From the NCBI GenBank assembly GCA_029706075.1, contig JAINUG010000109.1, forward strand, positions 1,888,501 to 1,952,500: DNA of 64,000 nucleotides. Reading direction: 5' to 3'. Shown here in pieces: positions 24,897 to 38,500 of this stretch. The notes beneath the pieces were generated by a model. It did no database searches. It was not told where the DNA came from and worked only from the letters and a program-made list of their open reading frames with translations. Position 1 is the first letter of the stretch. Each line of letters begins with the position of its first letter. Source of the stretch: Aldrovandia affinis (lineage: Eukaryota > Chordata > Actinopteri > Notacanthiformes > Halosauridae). The position numbers and the translations under genes are program-made.

Positions 24897-27800
24897 GTGA
24901 GACACGACGAGTAACGGTTTCTATTGCTCTCTCTATTTTTATTTGTTTTTATTAATTTTTAAGTTTAGTTTACAAAAAATTCCAGGTACTTTCCAGTGTG
25001 GCCATATTTTGAATTTGATTTTGGGATTGGACATATTTTGTGAGTATTAAGTACGAGCTGTAGGGGCTATCCCTCTAGAAATTAGAATTCTGATATGGTT
25101 GACACCACAATGTTAATTCCTCACACGGTAGCAGCCAAAAATATAAGTACTCTTATAATTAAGGGCATGCGTTTTTCACCACCTCTGTCAGGAACCTGCT
25201 GTTCCCTCCTCCAACACCAAGAGGTCGATGGAGGACTTTCTGCAGCAACTTGTTTAGCAATCAACACATTACGATCTCAAGTAATCATTCAATTATTACA
25301 AATGAGATGCGTATTGCAGTGTAGTAAACTAGTCAGCAGTTGGCACTGGACACACCTAGACAATAATACTGATTGATTTTTAAGTAGGGCACTGCTTTCA
25401 ATTGCCTGTTGACACATTCTGCCTGTCCTGGAGGACATATGAAATAGTGGGTGGATTTTTAAACCGCACAAACTTATAAAAACAATTGAAAGCAAAATGT
25501 TTTTTTGACAGTCTAAAGGCAAAATAGATATATAAAGAACAAAATTGTTATTGATGGGATTTTTTAAATTGGGTTAAGGTAGCACAATACTATATATTGT
25601 GGTGTTGAATTTAATAATTGCCAGATAATTTGTTGTTTTCTCTTTCATGACTTGTAGTACAGGTGTAAAAACGTAAGAGAACATAAGATAACTCCCCTCT
25701 CTGAAACATCATCAATTTGTAGACTTGCGCCCGTTCACCAACTCTCGGATTGGCACTTAGTTAAATAATTGGTCATGTTCATTTCAGTAATTGCCGCTAA
25801 TTACTGAAAATAGAGTGCCAAAAAAAAGTCACCACCTGGATTTAACTAAGCAAATAGGTAAGATCCTTCCATTGGATAATTACTGCAGTGATTAATATGT
25901 TTTAGCTGGCAACAAGTTATTTAACCCTAACTGATGCAGTGAGTAGCTTCTCATTTTGTAAAAAATCAACAGTAGAACTCACGGCTATGTTTAATAGTGA
26001 AAGCAAGAGCATTTCCACACGCACAATGCAAAGGGAACTCAAGGGATTGGGACTAAACAGCTGTGTAGCCTTAAGAAAACCACTTGTCAGTGAGGCTAAT
26101 CGGAAAAAAAGGCTTCAATTTGCTAGGGAGCATAAAGATTGGACTCTGGAGCAATGGAAGAAGGTCATGTGGTCTGATGAGTCCAGATTTACCCTGTTCC
26201 AGAGTGATGGGCGCATCAGGGTAAGAAGAGAGGCAGATGAAGTGATGCACCCATCATGCCTAGTGCCTACCGTACAAGCCTGTGGGGGCAGTGTTATGAT
26301 CTGGGGTTGCTGCAGTTAGTCAGGTCTAGGTTCAGCAATGTTATGTGCCCAAAGAATGAGGTCAGCTGACTACCTGAATGACCAGGTTTTTCCATCAATG
26401 GATTTTTTCTTCCCTGATGGCACGGGCATATTCCAAGATGACAATGCCACGATTCACGATTCGAGTCTGGAATACTATTAGAGGAATGGAACACCATCAT
26501 TCTTCCACGAGACATTCCGCCATTTGTTGTTTTGTTGACGGTGGTGGAAAACACTGTCTCAGGCGCCACTCCAGAATCTCCCATAAGTGTTCAATTGGAT
26601 TGAGATCTGGTGACTAAGACGGCCATCGCATATGGTTTATATCTTTTTCATGCTCATCAAACCATTCATTGACCACTCGTGCCCTGTGGATGGGGTCACT
26701 GTCATCCCATCAGGGTAGAAATGCTTCACCCATAGGATGAAGGCGATCACTCAGAATGGCTTTGTATTTACTGGCATTTACCTTGTCCTCTAAGTGGTTG
26801 AGTGGAACTAAACCTCATCTCATCTCATCTCATTGTCTAAGCCGCTTATTCCTGGTCAGGGTCGCGGGGGGGCTGGAGCCTATCCCAGCATGCATAGGGG
26901 CGAGAGGCAGGAATAAACCCTGGACAGGTCGCCAATCCATCGCAGGGCACACACACACCATTCACTCACACACTCATACCTACGGGCAATTTAGACTCTC
27001 CAATTAGGCTAACGTGCATGTTTTTGGACTGTGGGAGGAAACCGGAGTACCCGGGGGAAACCCACGCGGACACGGGGAGAACATGCAAACTCCACACAGA
27101 AAGGCCCCCGGCCTGGATTCGAACCCGGGACCTTCTTGCTGTGAGGCGACAGTGCTATCCACTGCACCACCGTGCCGCCTGGAACTAAACCATGCCAGGA
27201 AAATGCACCCCACATCACATCAGAGCTGCCAGAACCTTTAATTTACTCAAGTGTTTTTTTAAATATTAAGAACATAAGAAGAGTGGGTAGCAGTGCTGCT
27301 CGTATACATCTATGGTAGAGCTTTGCTAGTGTGTGTTACGCCTGCAGTCATGGATAGATTAGTGGCGAGAAGGCACATTATAAATCTGGTTTCAGTATGA
27401 GCTCACTGCATTGGGCTGATTGGAAGCCCTGAAGGCAAGACTCACTCCACTTCTCTTTCACTCTGAGTTTCACAGCAAACACCTTCTGGTATTAAAGAGG
27501 CGCGTGACATTTTTATTTGATTTATTTTTAAATCCTGTATTTGGAACGCCATGAATTTGTACTGGTGAGAAATTCAGGCTACCCAGTCAATGTTGTTGGG
27601 AGTCATTCGAGATGTCAGTCAGGTCACCCTCTCGCGTGCGTGATTTTCAGAATAATTAAATAATCAACACCTCCATCGCTGCATAATTACGCAATTTTCC
27701 CTAACGACGAGAGATGATCGTGTATTTTTGCTCCCACTGAATTTGGAGGTGAACCTTAGCGGGCGCTGCCACAGCGCCAAAGAATGGAGGGCGGGAGCGG

Positions 27801-29375
27801 GAGTTTTTCAACTCTGTGCACATCGTATAAATCAATCACTACCTCCTGTGAGTTACATTTTCTCTTTTTTTACATATATAGCTGAGACTTTCTCTCTGCC
27901 CGTTAAAGGGCTACTCCACTCAAAATATAAATTTTCCTATGTTTTGCATCATATTTGTGCAATGGTGATTTATTAACGACATAATTTCTCATTAAATTAA
28001 CTGATTTTAACAGCAGCAGAGTAGCCCTTTAAATGCTTCCGCTCAGACCGGCTACCTCTCTCAAGATCGGGTTAAAAAAAGAAGAAAAAACCCCCCAACC
28101 CACCATACGCTGCACGCGCCGCTGCCCACTGCAGCGAAGGAAAAGGCGCTCCTCAAAGATCGTTCCTCAAGGTTTACGTGCCCTCGTGGAGCAGCCTGCA
28201 CAGGCCTGGGAACAGACTAAATCACTCACAGCTCATCCCAAGGCCCCTTGTTATCACCCGGTAATGACCTGTCAGCTGGCGAGCAGCGAAACGGCACCCA
28301 GAGCGGAGCCCGGACAGCCTGTCGCAGGAGCTGAGAGCCGAGAGCAGAGCGCCGCTGCCTTGGAGGGGCGGCTTCATCTACAGCTTACCTCACAGGAAGT
28401 GGGCCGCCACCCGAGCCCATTGTTACTGCCTTCTGGTAGGCCGAGGCTGTGCGGTGCTGAAATTAGCCTAGCACTCCACATTTGACAGATAGATGATAGA
28501 TGGATAGATACTTTTTTCTGCAGAGGGATATTTGGTTGCCAGCAGCAAAAGGGGAAGCAACAGTACATAACAATACACAGTACGATAAAAGCAAGAAAAA
28601 GACTGAACACAATAAGAGCACGGTAAAACAGATTTGCTGCACACCTCAACGCTGTGCATCTTGTGCGTGTCTATATTGTGCGTGTATATATCTCTTATGC
28701 TAGGTCCATCTTTAGTTTTATCTATATTTTACTCTTGTGTCTGTGAAGCACTATGGGATGCATCTTTTGTGCAAAAGGTGCTATACAAATAAAGTTAACA
28801 CTATGATTGTTATGATTATTATTAAAGTTTATTAGGAGAGAGCGGCTGAAAGGGCTTGAGGGCTGTGCTAAACTGAGCTGATAGCACAGGGGGTGAGGAG
28901 GTCACATGGCATCATTTCCTCTTGGGTAAGGCCGAGCACTTCCCCCAGAGACGGGGAGCGTTTCCGAAGCACGCTCACCTCACACGCGGGCTCTGCGTTT
29001 AGGGTGTGTGATGGGCGTGTGGCCTTCTGCAGCAAGTCTGAGGTGGCTCATTCATGAGCCGATGGAGAGAGGAAACAATCACACATTCAGAAAGAGTGTC
29101 TGGTTTGAGGAAAAGGAAAAATCACACGATTTCACCACTGACACCACTGTCATTTTCCATTGGGTAATATTAACATTCATTAACGCTCTTCAGTTTTTGT
29201 TTAACAGTCTCTTTCGCAAGCTTGGTACCTTCCACTCCCCCAGCCACATTCATTTTGTGTGTGCATGTGTGTGTGTGTGGATGCATGTGTGTGTGTGCGT
29301 GATTATGTGTATGAGTGTGTACGTGTGTGCATGTATGTGTGCGTGCGTTTGTGTGTGTGTGTGTGTTCACAGAGC

Positions 29376-29412
<37 letters not shown>

Positions 29413-29448
29413 CACAGTGCTGTGTGTGTGTGTGTGTGTGTATGTTGC

Positions 29449-29507
<59 letters not shown>

Positions 29508-32500
29508 CGTGCAGAGTGTGCATTAGCCTAAACGCTTACATGGAGCAGAGCAGACTCACAGTACAGCCATCGCATGGCTCAGATGTCTTTGAGTGCTCCT
29601 CTCTCTCATGATCACATTAGCCCTCTCCTCTCCTGCTGCTTCAGATGCCACATCACCCTGCTCTGTTCTGGGCTGTGCAAATCTCCCTCTCAGGCATGCA
29701 TGTGCACTGATAATATGTGCGCTGGTGGAACGACCTTCCGCAATCGGTCAGGACCGCGGAGTCACTTGCGATCTTCCGCAAGAGTCTCAAAACCCACCTC
29801 TTCAGACTCCACTACCACTGAACTCTGTCCATCTAGCTAAATTGTCTTCACCACTGTTCACTTGTTCAACACTATATTCCCCCAAAAAATAAAAATTTAA
29901 AAATGTAAAAAAAATTCACGAACCTTTTCCTTCCTGGTGTTACAGGTATGGTACGCAGATGCCTGCAATGATGTCTATTGCTGTATTCCTGCACTGATCT
30001 TGTGCGCTAACTATGATTGTTCCTACCATGTATTAATGCACATCTTGTAAGTCGCTCTGGATAAGAGCGTCTGCTAAATGCTTAAAATGTAAATGTAAAA
30101 TGTAATAATAGAGCATACGAAACGAATGGGGTTTAGTCTATCTTGATCTGACATCAACATCTCTGTATGTACATCAAATGTATCCTGTTAATTACAGAGC
30201 GTCTGATTTGGTTAATTCAACATCTTCACCTGGTTGAAGAGAATGCTTTTTTTGCTTTTTTATTTTTGTATTTTCTGCATCACCCGTTTTCACCGGCAAG
30301 CGTCTTTAACGTAAGGTCCAAGGTAATTGTGAGTGGAAATAGCCAGCCAATGAACATCCAGTTCAGAACTAGGTGCTGTAAAGACACTTACTTCCACTGA
30401 CAGATCTCATGCAATTTCCCACAATTCCCAATTTTCTGCCTGCTTAGACCAACACGTTTCACCTTCATCCCTGAAACCACCAGTCGTTGCTGCCAGCACC
30501 TCTGACACTTCAAATGTGTGCCTTCCCTTCTGCTCCTAATTCACCTGGAGTCCAAGCCTGAGTCACAGAAGGAGGTTATTATTTTTGCCGTGCGGTAAAT
30601 TCAGATGTAGAGGGGGGGTGGCTACCCTCCTCAGCCATTTCCATTGTAGATATACAGGTAACTGCCAAAATAAAGATAATACCAATATAAAGTGTCTTAA
30701 TAATATATACGCCATTTAGCAGACGCTTTTATCCAAAGCGACTTACAGTAGTGAATGTATACATTTTCAGTACATGTGGCCCCTGTGGGGATTGAACCCA
30801 CAACCTAAGCGTTGCCAACGCTGTGCTCTACCAACTGAGCCACAGAGAACTATAATAATAATAATAATAATAATGCATTGGGCCGCGAGCCACCAGAAGA
30901 GCTTCAATGAGGGCCAAGACAATATTATTTTTTGGTTTTGTACCTCCTACCTCCTTACTTGTCAGAATTTTTTTTTTTATATACTTTCAGCTGCTGTAAA
31001 AACAGTCATTGCCTTGAAATCGCTCACTGCCATCACCCAGGGCAACCCGATTCAGCAGTGACTGCAGGGCCTCAGAAAGTACATTGGTGAATTCACCTGT
31101 ATCGCTACCCGCCATCAATGTCCACAAGCTCAGTCTGACAGAACTGCCACACAGAAAAACACTTTCTGCTACAAGTGGAGGGGATCCTGGCTTTCAGTTG
31201 TAGCTTTTGCTTTTTTGTTTAGTTGTTTAGGCTTTGGCCTTTGTAATTGAGTGGATTTTGGGACTCTAGAATTGTAAATCCATTTTGTTGTCTAACACTG
31301 TGAGGGAAATCCACTCTGAAATATTCATTGTCATTGGTATTGAACGATATATCGTATTCCGATCATTATTGCAATATGGGCATTTGCAATATCATACTGC
31401 CAAAAGTTGCGATATAAGTCTATAGCTCGATGCTGGTCATGTTTTGTCTTACGTTTGTCTTCCACACATACTCGCACACTGGCTTTGTCTCCCCAGAACT
31501 CATTTATGAGAATCACATCCCAGACTCTGTCCCAGCCCACGCAAGCATCAATCTCGGATGCATTTGAAAATGCTATGCCTTACGAGAAATGCTCCCTAAG
31601 GCACAAAGAAATCACAGAGGCTATCACCTTCCACCTCGCAAAAGACATGATGCCAATATATACTGTAAGCAAAGAGGTCTTCCAGAAATTGATCCACAGG
31701 CTTGACAAGCGATACAAATTTCCATCAAGAACCTACTTCTCACAGGTGTGTGTGAGTATGAGCGTGTGAGAGTAAGTGTTTGAGTGTGTGTCAGGTTGAG
31801 ACACACTCACAGACATGCGCTCCACCCACCGAGCATGCACCAGTGGAGGGCAGATCTATATATAATTTGGATGACTGACACTGATGATTTGACACATCCA
31901 TGGATCTGTGGATTGGTGGATCTATGCACCGCCTCCTGTAGTGCAGGGTGGGGCGGCTTTTAAACCCATGAACAGGGGGCTGTTGTGGCCCTGCAGGATG
32001 GGATGGTTTGGGCTCCACTCCCTCCAGCTTATGTCATTCAAGAATGCAGCGTTTTTCACAACACGTTTTATCTTACCTATTTCTCAGTCACACACAATTA
32101 GACACTACACAAGTAGCAATCTTTTTTCACATTTCAAGAGCAAGATTTTTTCTTTGTTTTTTTGTTTCCTTTGCGTTATAATTGTGTGGCCTTATAAAGC
32201 AGTGAGATTCAGTTGGTTGCAATGTGATGTTTTTTAGATAACAAAAGAGGGGCCTTTAGCGGTACATCGCTCACACAGCGGAAAGGTGTAATGAAAGCCG
32301 TGTTCATAAATTTAACTCATTAACAGGTTAGATTACGAAGAGGCGCTCACGGTCCTGTGGGAATGAGAGAATCCAGGAAACGCTGGGTTTCAAGGGGGGG
32401 CTTTGTCTAAGTATAACCTCAGGTTACGTTTTTTTGGAATACGGTGTCTTAATTAGCCCTCATTAGTGCATCCACAGCATGTTGTGTGGCAAATGTTCTT

Positions 32501-35500
32501 TGCAGTCTTTTTTCACCCGGATATCCAGCACAAAGGCATTGTCTGCCTGTTACTATACATTTATTTTTTTTTGTTTTCTTTTTGTTCTCAATTATATGGT
32601 TTACATAAATGAACTAGCTGGGGGATTAGCTTGAGCAACCACTCACAAACACATCAAGAATATACAAAAATAAAACAATGAAATATTTGTGCATTTATTA
32701 TATTCAGTGTCTTCAAACAGACAGTTGAGATGAAGGCCATGTAAGTCTTCTCTGAATGCCTAATCCAGCTATCATTCAAAGAGTTTTGACACATCTCTCC
32801 CCAACACTACACAGGCGTGAATAGAGCTCTGAATATTTATTTTCTTCCTCGTTTTATTTCTAGTCAAAGCAGGTACATGTTCCCTTGACACTGGTGTTTG
32901 TTAGCAACAATCTGTCAGTTCTCTGAAGTTGAGGTGTCAATGAAGAGATCAGTAGGTTAGCTTAGGTAGGAGTGTAGCCGGTGCTATAACCAGGTTAGCC
33001 CTTGCAGAGAGGTTTACCAAGCTAACGAAGTAAGATCTATTCTGTGGAAACCCAGCAGCTGTGGGTGGTAGTGATTTGTGAATGAGGTTTCATGACACAG
33101 AAAATGGGTGGAGCTACCATATTCTACCAGCAACTCACTGATTTGAACCAATCAATGTGTTTTGTTGTGAAGAGCAAATGCTTTTGAATGGTTCAAGTCA
33201 ATGATTGACAGTTCATTCTAGCTCCACCCATGTTTGGTGTTGTGACCCCTCATTGTCCTGTCACTGGTGGGTGGCCCACTATAATAAAGTGTTAGGGAAA
33301 GGGGGGCAAAATACAGTTTTGAAAATGTTGAGTAGACTAAGGCCGAAGGATGAAGCTGGTGTGGATGGAGCTGGTACGGATGGACCTGGTGTGGATGGAG
33401 CTGGTGTGGATGGATATGTTGTTTGTTTTCATGGCAGCCGTCCAGGTGGAGATGCGCATAGGAGTGGAGATGAGATGCAGGGGATTGGGAGAGCTGCAGG
33501 AGGAAGATAATGCATCCAACACAGCTTTCAGACAAAATAATGTTTTTACAATTATTAGGAACTTTTGTACTTTTTATTACTATTCTATTACTTTTTTTAT
33601 AGAAATATCTATGGTTGCTCAGGTCTCATTACATAAATTACAGTTTGTGTTTGGTTTTATTATTTTCGATTTTACTGTATTGAGTGGATGTACTATTTCT
33701 AATGTGTTTCTACACATATTTTGTTTTGTTTGTTTTTATTTTTTGATTCATCATTTTTATTTTTCTGTAGTTTATTGGGGACAGGTGTTAGAAATTAGCC
33801 TTTGGCTATAAACACAATGCAATGCATTAACTGATGCTTGTTTTTTTTAACATTGTAACAATAATTTTTTCTGTGTCCCTCATAAATAAATAAATGAAGA
33901 TGGTGTCTGTGACATTGGGGGGGATATGAGGCCTTGACAGAAGGACATCTGGTCACTGCTTCCTGGGGGAAGGGGAGGGGGGGTGCTCACTACGGTCAGC
34001 CCGGAGGCACCTACCAGCTGTCCCGTCACACAGGAAGCATGGCCACACGCGAGAGAGGTGGGCTGTCATTACACATAGTGATGGCAGAATGAGTTACATG
34101 ACACCAAATTGGGTGGACCCTACATCAAGCTGTCAATCACTGACTTGTTTGAACCAATCAAAAGGTTTTGTTCTTCACAAAAACACACAGTGATTGGTTC
34201 AAATGAGTGAGTTGCTGGCATCTCATCATGTTGGCTCTGTACGCCAGCACAATGGATTTGAAATGAAACAATCAAGAAGTGTGTCACCTCAGCTCACTTT
34301 TGGGTGTCATATCAAAGGGTGTACACACTTGTGTACATATGATTTTTTACATTTTGATTTTTAATAAATTAGCACAAATGTCTAAAAACCTGTTTTCACT
34401 TTGTCATTATGGGCTATTTTGTGTAGAATTTTGAGACAAACAATGAACTTAATCTATTGTAGAATACGTCTGTAACACAATGAAATGTGGAGAGGGTGAA
34501 AGGGGTGTGCAGACTTTCCGGCTTGACTGTATATCATCATATCTTGTTGAAAATTGAAAAAAGTATATGGGAGTGGTTTTCAGATTTTATCAGGCATCTG
34601 AAAAGGTAAAAAGTATTTCAAATACGCTATTGTAGATTTTTTTATGGACCGTGTCACTAAGCAAAATGTACATCATATGATAGAAGAATTTTATTGTAAA
34701 TAAATTGTCAGTTATCTGCAGGAATTTCAAGTATTTCATATGTCCATGGTGCAAACAGAGCTGGGATTCTGCTACAGCTGATAAAGGCACTGTAATCACC
34801 TCCTAAGGACTAACGCTTTACATGGGCACGCTATCTGGGAGGCCAATGTTTAGACTTAGTGGACATGAAATCACCAAAATGCTTATGTGGTTGTGAAATG
34901 AGAACATTGGGGCACACAATTCAAAGCTGTATGCCTAAAAGACCCGTTGGCTAAAAAAGGTACATTATGACCCGAATAGAGAAGTTGTGGTCAAGTTTTT
35001 TGTTTAGCCACATCTTGAATTTGAGAGCAGGCTTGTATTGAATGTGGACCTGTCAGTCCGTTTGAGGGCAGAGGTGCGTTTTATGTTGCAGTGAAGGACG
35101 AGTGTGGCTCGGAGGGAGAGGAGAATGGAAGCACCGACGCCATGATGGAGGAGATGCTGCAGCAGGGTGACACAGCCGTCATTTACCCAGAGGCCCCAGA
35201 GGATGAGGAGCGGCAGGGCACGCCCGAGGCCAGCGGCCATGACGAGAACGGTAAAAACCCCAGAAACCCCAAAAAACCAACCCCCCACCGCCCTCTCCTC
35301 ATCCGTAGGTTTCAGTGGTGCTGTGTGGGAGGGCTGTGGTCCTTTGAAAGAAAATGAATTGAAATTGAAGTGGAACTATCTTCTGACTAGTGACCTGATC
35401 TTGTGTGTCTGGAATGCAGGTTATAATTAGGCTTAGCAGGTTTCCATTTCTTGCTTGAAATGTGAAGCTCAACGCCATTTATTTTTCCTTTCATATTCCA

Positions 35501-38500
35501 TACTTTGTTGACATGATTGTTTACTTACAGTGGCCTCCAGAATTATTGGCACCCTTGGTAAAGATGAGCAAAAAAGGCTAAGAAAATATGTCTTGGTTGT
35601 TCATCAGCTTGATCTTACACTCAAAATATGAGAGAAATCTAACCTTTTATTGAAGTAAAATTATTAAAAGAAAGAAAATCCTTGCAGCTTGATTCTGCGG
35701 TCAGTGAACCATTTTTGTGTGCTTTGGACATTGTCCTGCTGAAAGATCCAACCACGAACCAGTTTTAGCCTCCTGATATAGGCAGCCAGATTTTGATCTA
35801 AAATCTCCTGGCACTTGATGGAGCTCATGATGCCATGTATCCTAACAAGGTTCCCAGGGTCTTTGGAAGTAAAACAGCCCCACAACATCACAGATCCACC
35901 ACCATACTTCACAGTGGGGATTATGTTATTTTATGCATGACCATCCCTCTTTTTACACCAAACCCACCCCTGGTGTTTGTTGCCAAAAAGCTATATTTTT
36001 GTCATCTGACCATAGAACCCAGTTCCAATGACGTTTAGCTCCAGGCGCCTACGTTTGCGGTTTGATGACAGCAGAGGCTTTCTTCTGGCAAATAGCTTGT
36101 TGGCATGGAGGTGGCGTCTAATTGTAGTTTTGGAGACTTGGTGACCCCAAGATGCAACCAACTTCTGCAATTCTCCAACTGTGGAGACATTTGGAGACAT
36201 TTTTGCCTCTCGAACCATCCTCCTCACTGTACAAAATACACTTGCGTCCTCTTCCAGGCAGGTTCATCACAGCTCCAGTTGTTGGAGATGTGTATTTTCA
36301 GATATACTGTATTTTCGGGTATTTTCAGGCGGGGCTCCCGGCCAGAGTTGGGCTGGCTTGCACTCTGGGCAAAAAAGGGCTAGTACCTTTACCGTTGCAC
36401 CACCCGGGGGCCCCTTCTTTCCCTTTTTAATGATTGGACACGCAGTCAGTGTGAATGGGGTATGTGTGTATAATTAAGCACTGACCCAAATAAGATACTT
36501 TCATTATAACAACGCATCAACACAGTGGGGAAATATCTATTCATTGCTGATTTAAAAAGATGAGATGAAAAAGGACAAACTGTCAAAGGTGTAGAGCATG
36601 CAGTTAACCCATACATCTATGCAACAGAAATAGACAATATGTGTTCATGTAGACATATTAAAGTTGTCAGACCCCCTCTCCCAAACCTTAATGACATCAT
36701 TTTTCATAATCATATTTGACACCTACTTTTACCACTCTGTATATCAACCTCAAATGAGGAAGATAAAAACTGAGCTTGACTCTCATGCAACGCATCCATT
36801 TCACACACTCTCCAGCAGTGAGCTTGAGTCTCACGCAACGCACCCATTTCACACACTATACACCTGTAGTTTCTCATGCATTTTACTCTAAATGTGGTTT
36901 CTGTTTGCTTATGGTTACCAAATGTTCTGGATTTTGTAAATGTGTGTCCGTGGTAACATAAATATTGTATGGAAAAGACACTCCTGAGAAGAAAATATGC
37001 ACGAGAGCACTGCCCCCACCCACCCACTCAAAGATATCCAAGAAAGTGGAATATCATACTCTCACCGCTCAAATCTAGATCTGTAGCTGCACAGCCACAG
37101 CTAGGCTTGTTTGCTTTGACAAACTGAATGTTACTTGGTTGATTCATAAATGTTGATACATGACAAAACCAGTAATAATAAACAAAACTAGATCAAAGCA
37201 GAGAAAACCGTCATGTAGACAAAACTATTTATTTAACCATTATTGGAGCTCTTGAGGTTGAAAACATTTTTGAGAGACGTTCTGAAAATGCTTTCTGCAA
37301 AAAGAAAGCAAGATATGCTCTCCATTGAGAAAAAATGTTTAAAAATTTTTTTTAGTGAAGGGCATGACAAGACCTTTCATGTATCCACCGTACCTCTCAA
37401 GCGGTATGCGTTTGGTCTAATTTTTGTTATTGTTTTTGTTGTTGGCCTCATGTTTTAGAAACTGATCCAGAGTGGGTGGTGGTGTAGATTTGGGGATCAA
37501 ACAGCTAATCTTGCTAAACATTCATTTTCAGGAATATTGAGGCAATTTTTTTATTTTTATAATTGGTCTGTAACAATCATGATTTAATTAATTTAATTGA
37601 ATTTAATGTTTATTTGCATAGGGACAGATACATGTGAACATTGCAAAACAAAAATCCAATGTCATGTATCATAATATTTATAGCTTGTGCTAGCCTACGT
37701 GATTTAGCCTACTGTACTTTGTATTGGTCCCTGAGTTTGGTGGAATGGGGCCTACAAGGGTCATGAAAAGTTATTGAACGGGGGGGCACAGGTGAGTGTA
37801 GGAACCTTGGCAGGTACAAACTTCCCGCCATTGTTCTCACGTCCCCGACTCTCTGCCCCTCAGGCACCCCGGACACCTTCTCCCAGCTACTCACCTGTCC
37901 CTACTGTGCCCGTGGCTACAAGCGCTACACCTCCCTGAAGGAGCATATAAAATACCGCCATGAGAAGAGTGAGGGCAACTTCAGCTGCTCCCTCTGCAGC
38001 TATACCTTCGCCTACCGTACGCAGCTGGACCGGCACATGGCTGCGCACAAGTCCGGCCGGGAACAGGTACCAGAACCAGAGCCAGAACCGAAATCAGAAC
38101 CACACCCAGAAATCAGCTCCCCTCAGCACTCAGGCCTTAAGCTTAGGCAGGTCTATTCATTTCCAGGCCTCGAGGGTCTCAGTGTCTGCAGGTATTTGCT
38201 CCAACCACGCACTATACTACCTGATTTCACTAATTACTTTACCTTTCGGTCCAAGACTTGAGCTAATTAGTGAAATTAGGTGGCTTAGTGTGTGGTTGGA
38301 GCAAATACCTGCAGACACTGTGACCCTCGAGGCCTGGAATTGAATAGGCCTGGCTTACAGTGCAGTGATTTTTGGGGGTTGTCCCAGTTACTTTCAGTGA
38401 AAATGAGAGAAAGGTTTAATAGTGGTTCATTACTTTCGTGCCTGTCCAAATGCCCAGGCACTAATGCATCCACAGCTCAGAGCACTGCTTCCCTGGCACA

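Larger units (their letters stand above)
24897..35091 (+). other. zeb1 intron after exon 2
   Basis: The intron is 10.2 kb with a gtgaga donor and a ttgcag acceptor. It contains two Tc1 fragments, a V-SINE, a TTAA-flanked MITE, an L2 3' end, a tRNA-headed SINE, a hAT transposase exon and two copies of one palindromic MITE. In 24960-25800 and 32020-33080 I see nothing recognisable beyond AT-rich single-copy sequence. Confidence 0.85.

Noticed and set aside
26756-27241. Frames encoding [20 protein letters not shown]-type peptides (also at 15.4 and 62.6 kb)
   Set aside because: They are translations of the V-SINE central domain, not a protein family.
29008-29526. A 172-codon plus-strand frame
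   Set aside because: Its second half is a GT microsatellite and its first half shows no family resemblance.
30775-30845. A tRNA-Ala gene on the minus strand
   Set aside because: Boxes A and B and the anticodon arm are good, but the acceptor stem does not pair and the sequence runs straight into an L2-type tail, so it is a SINE head.
33205-33811. Plus-strand frames of about 100 and 153 codons
   Set aside because: They read through a 15-bp tandem repeat and then AT-rich sequence; the opposite strand is also open, as expected for such a repeat.
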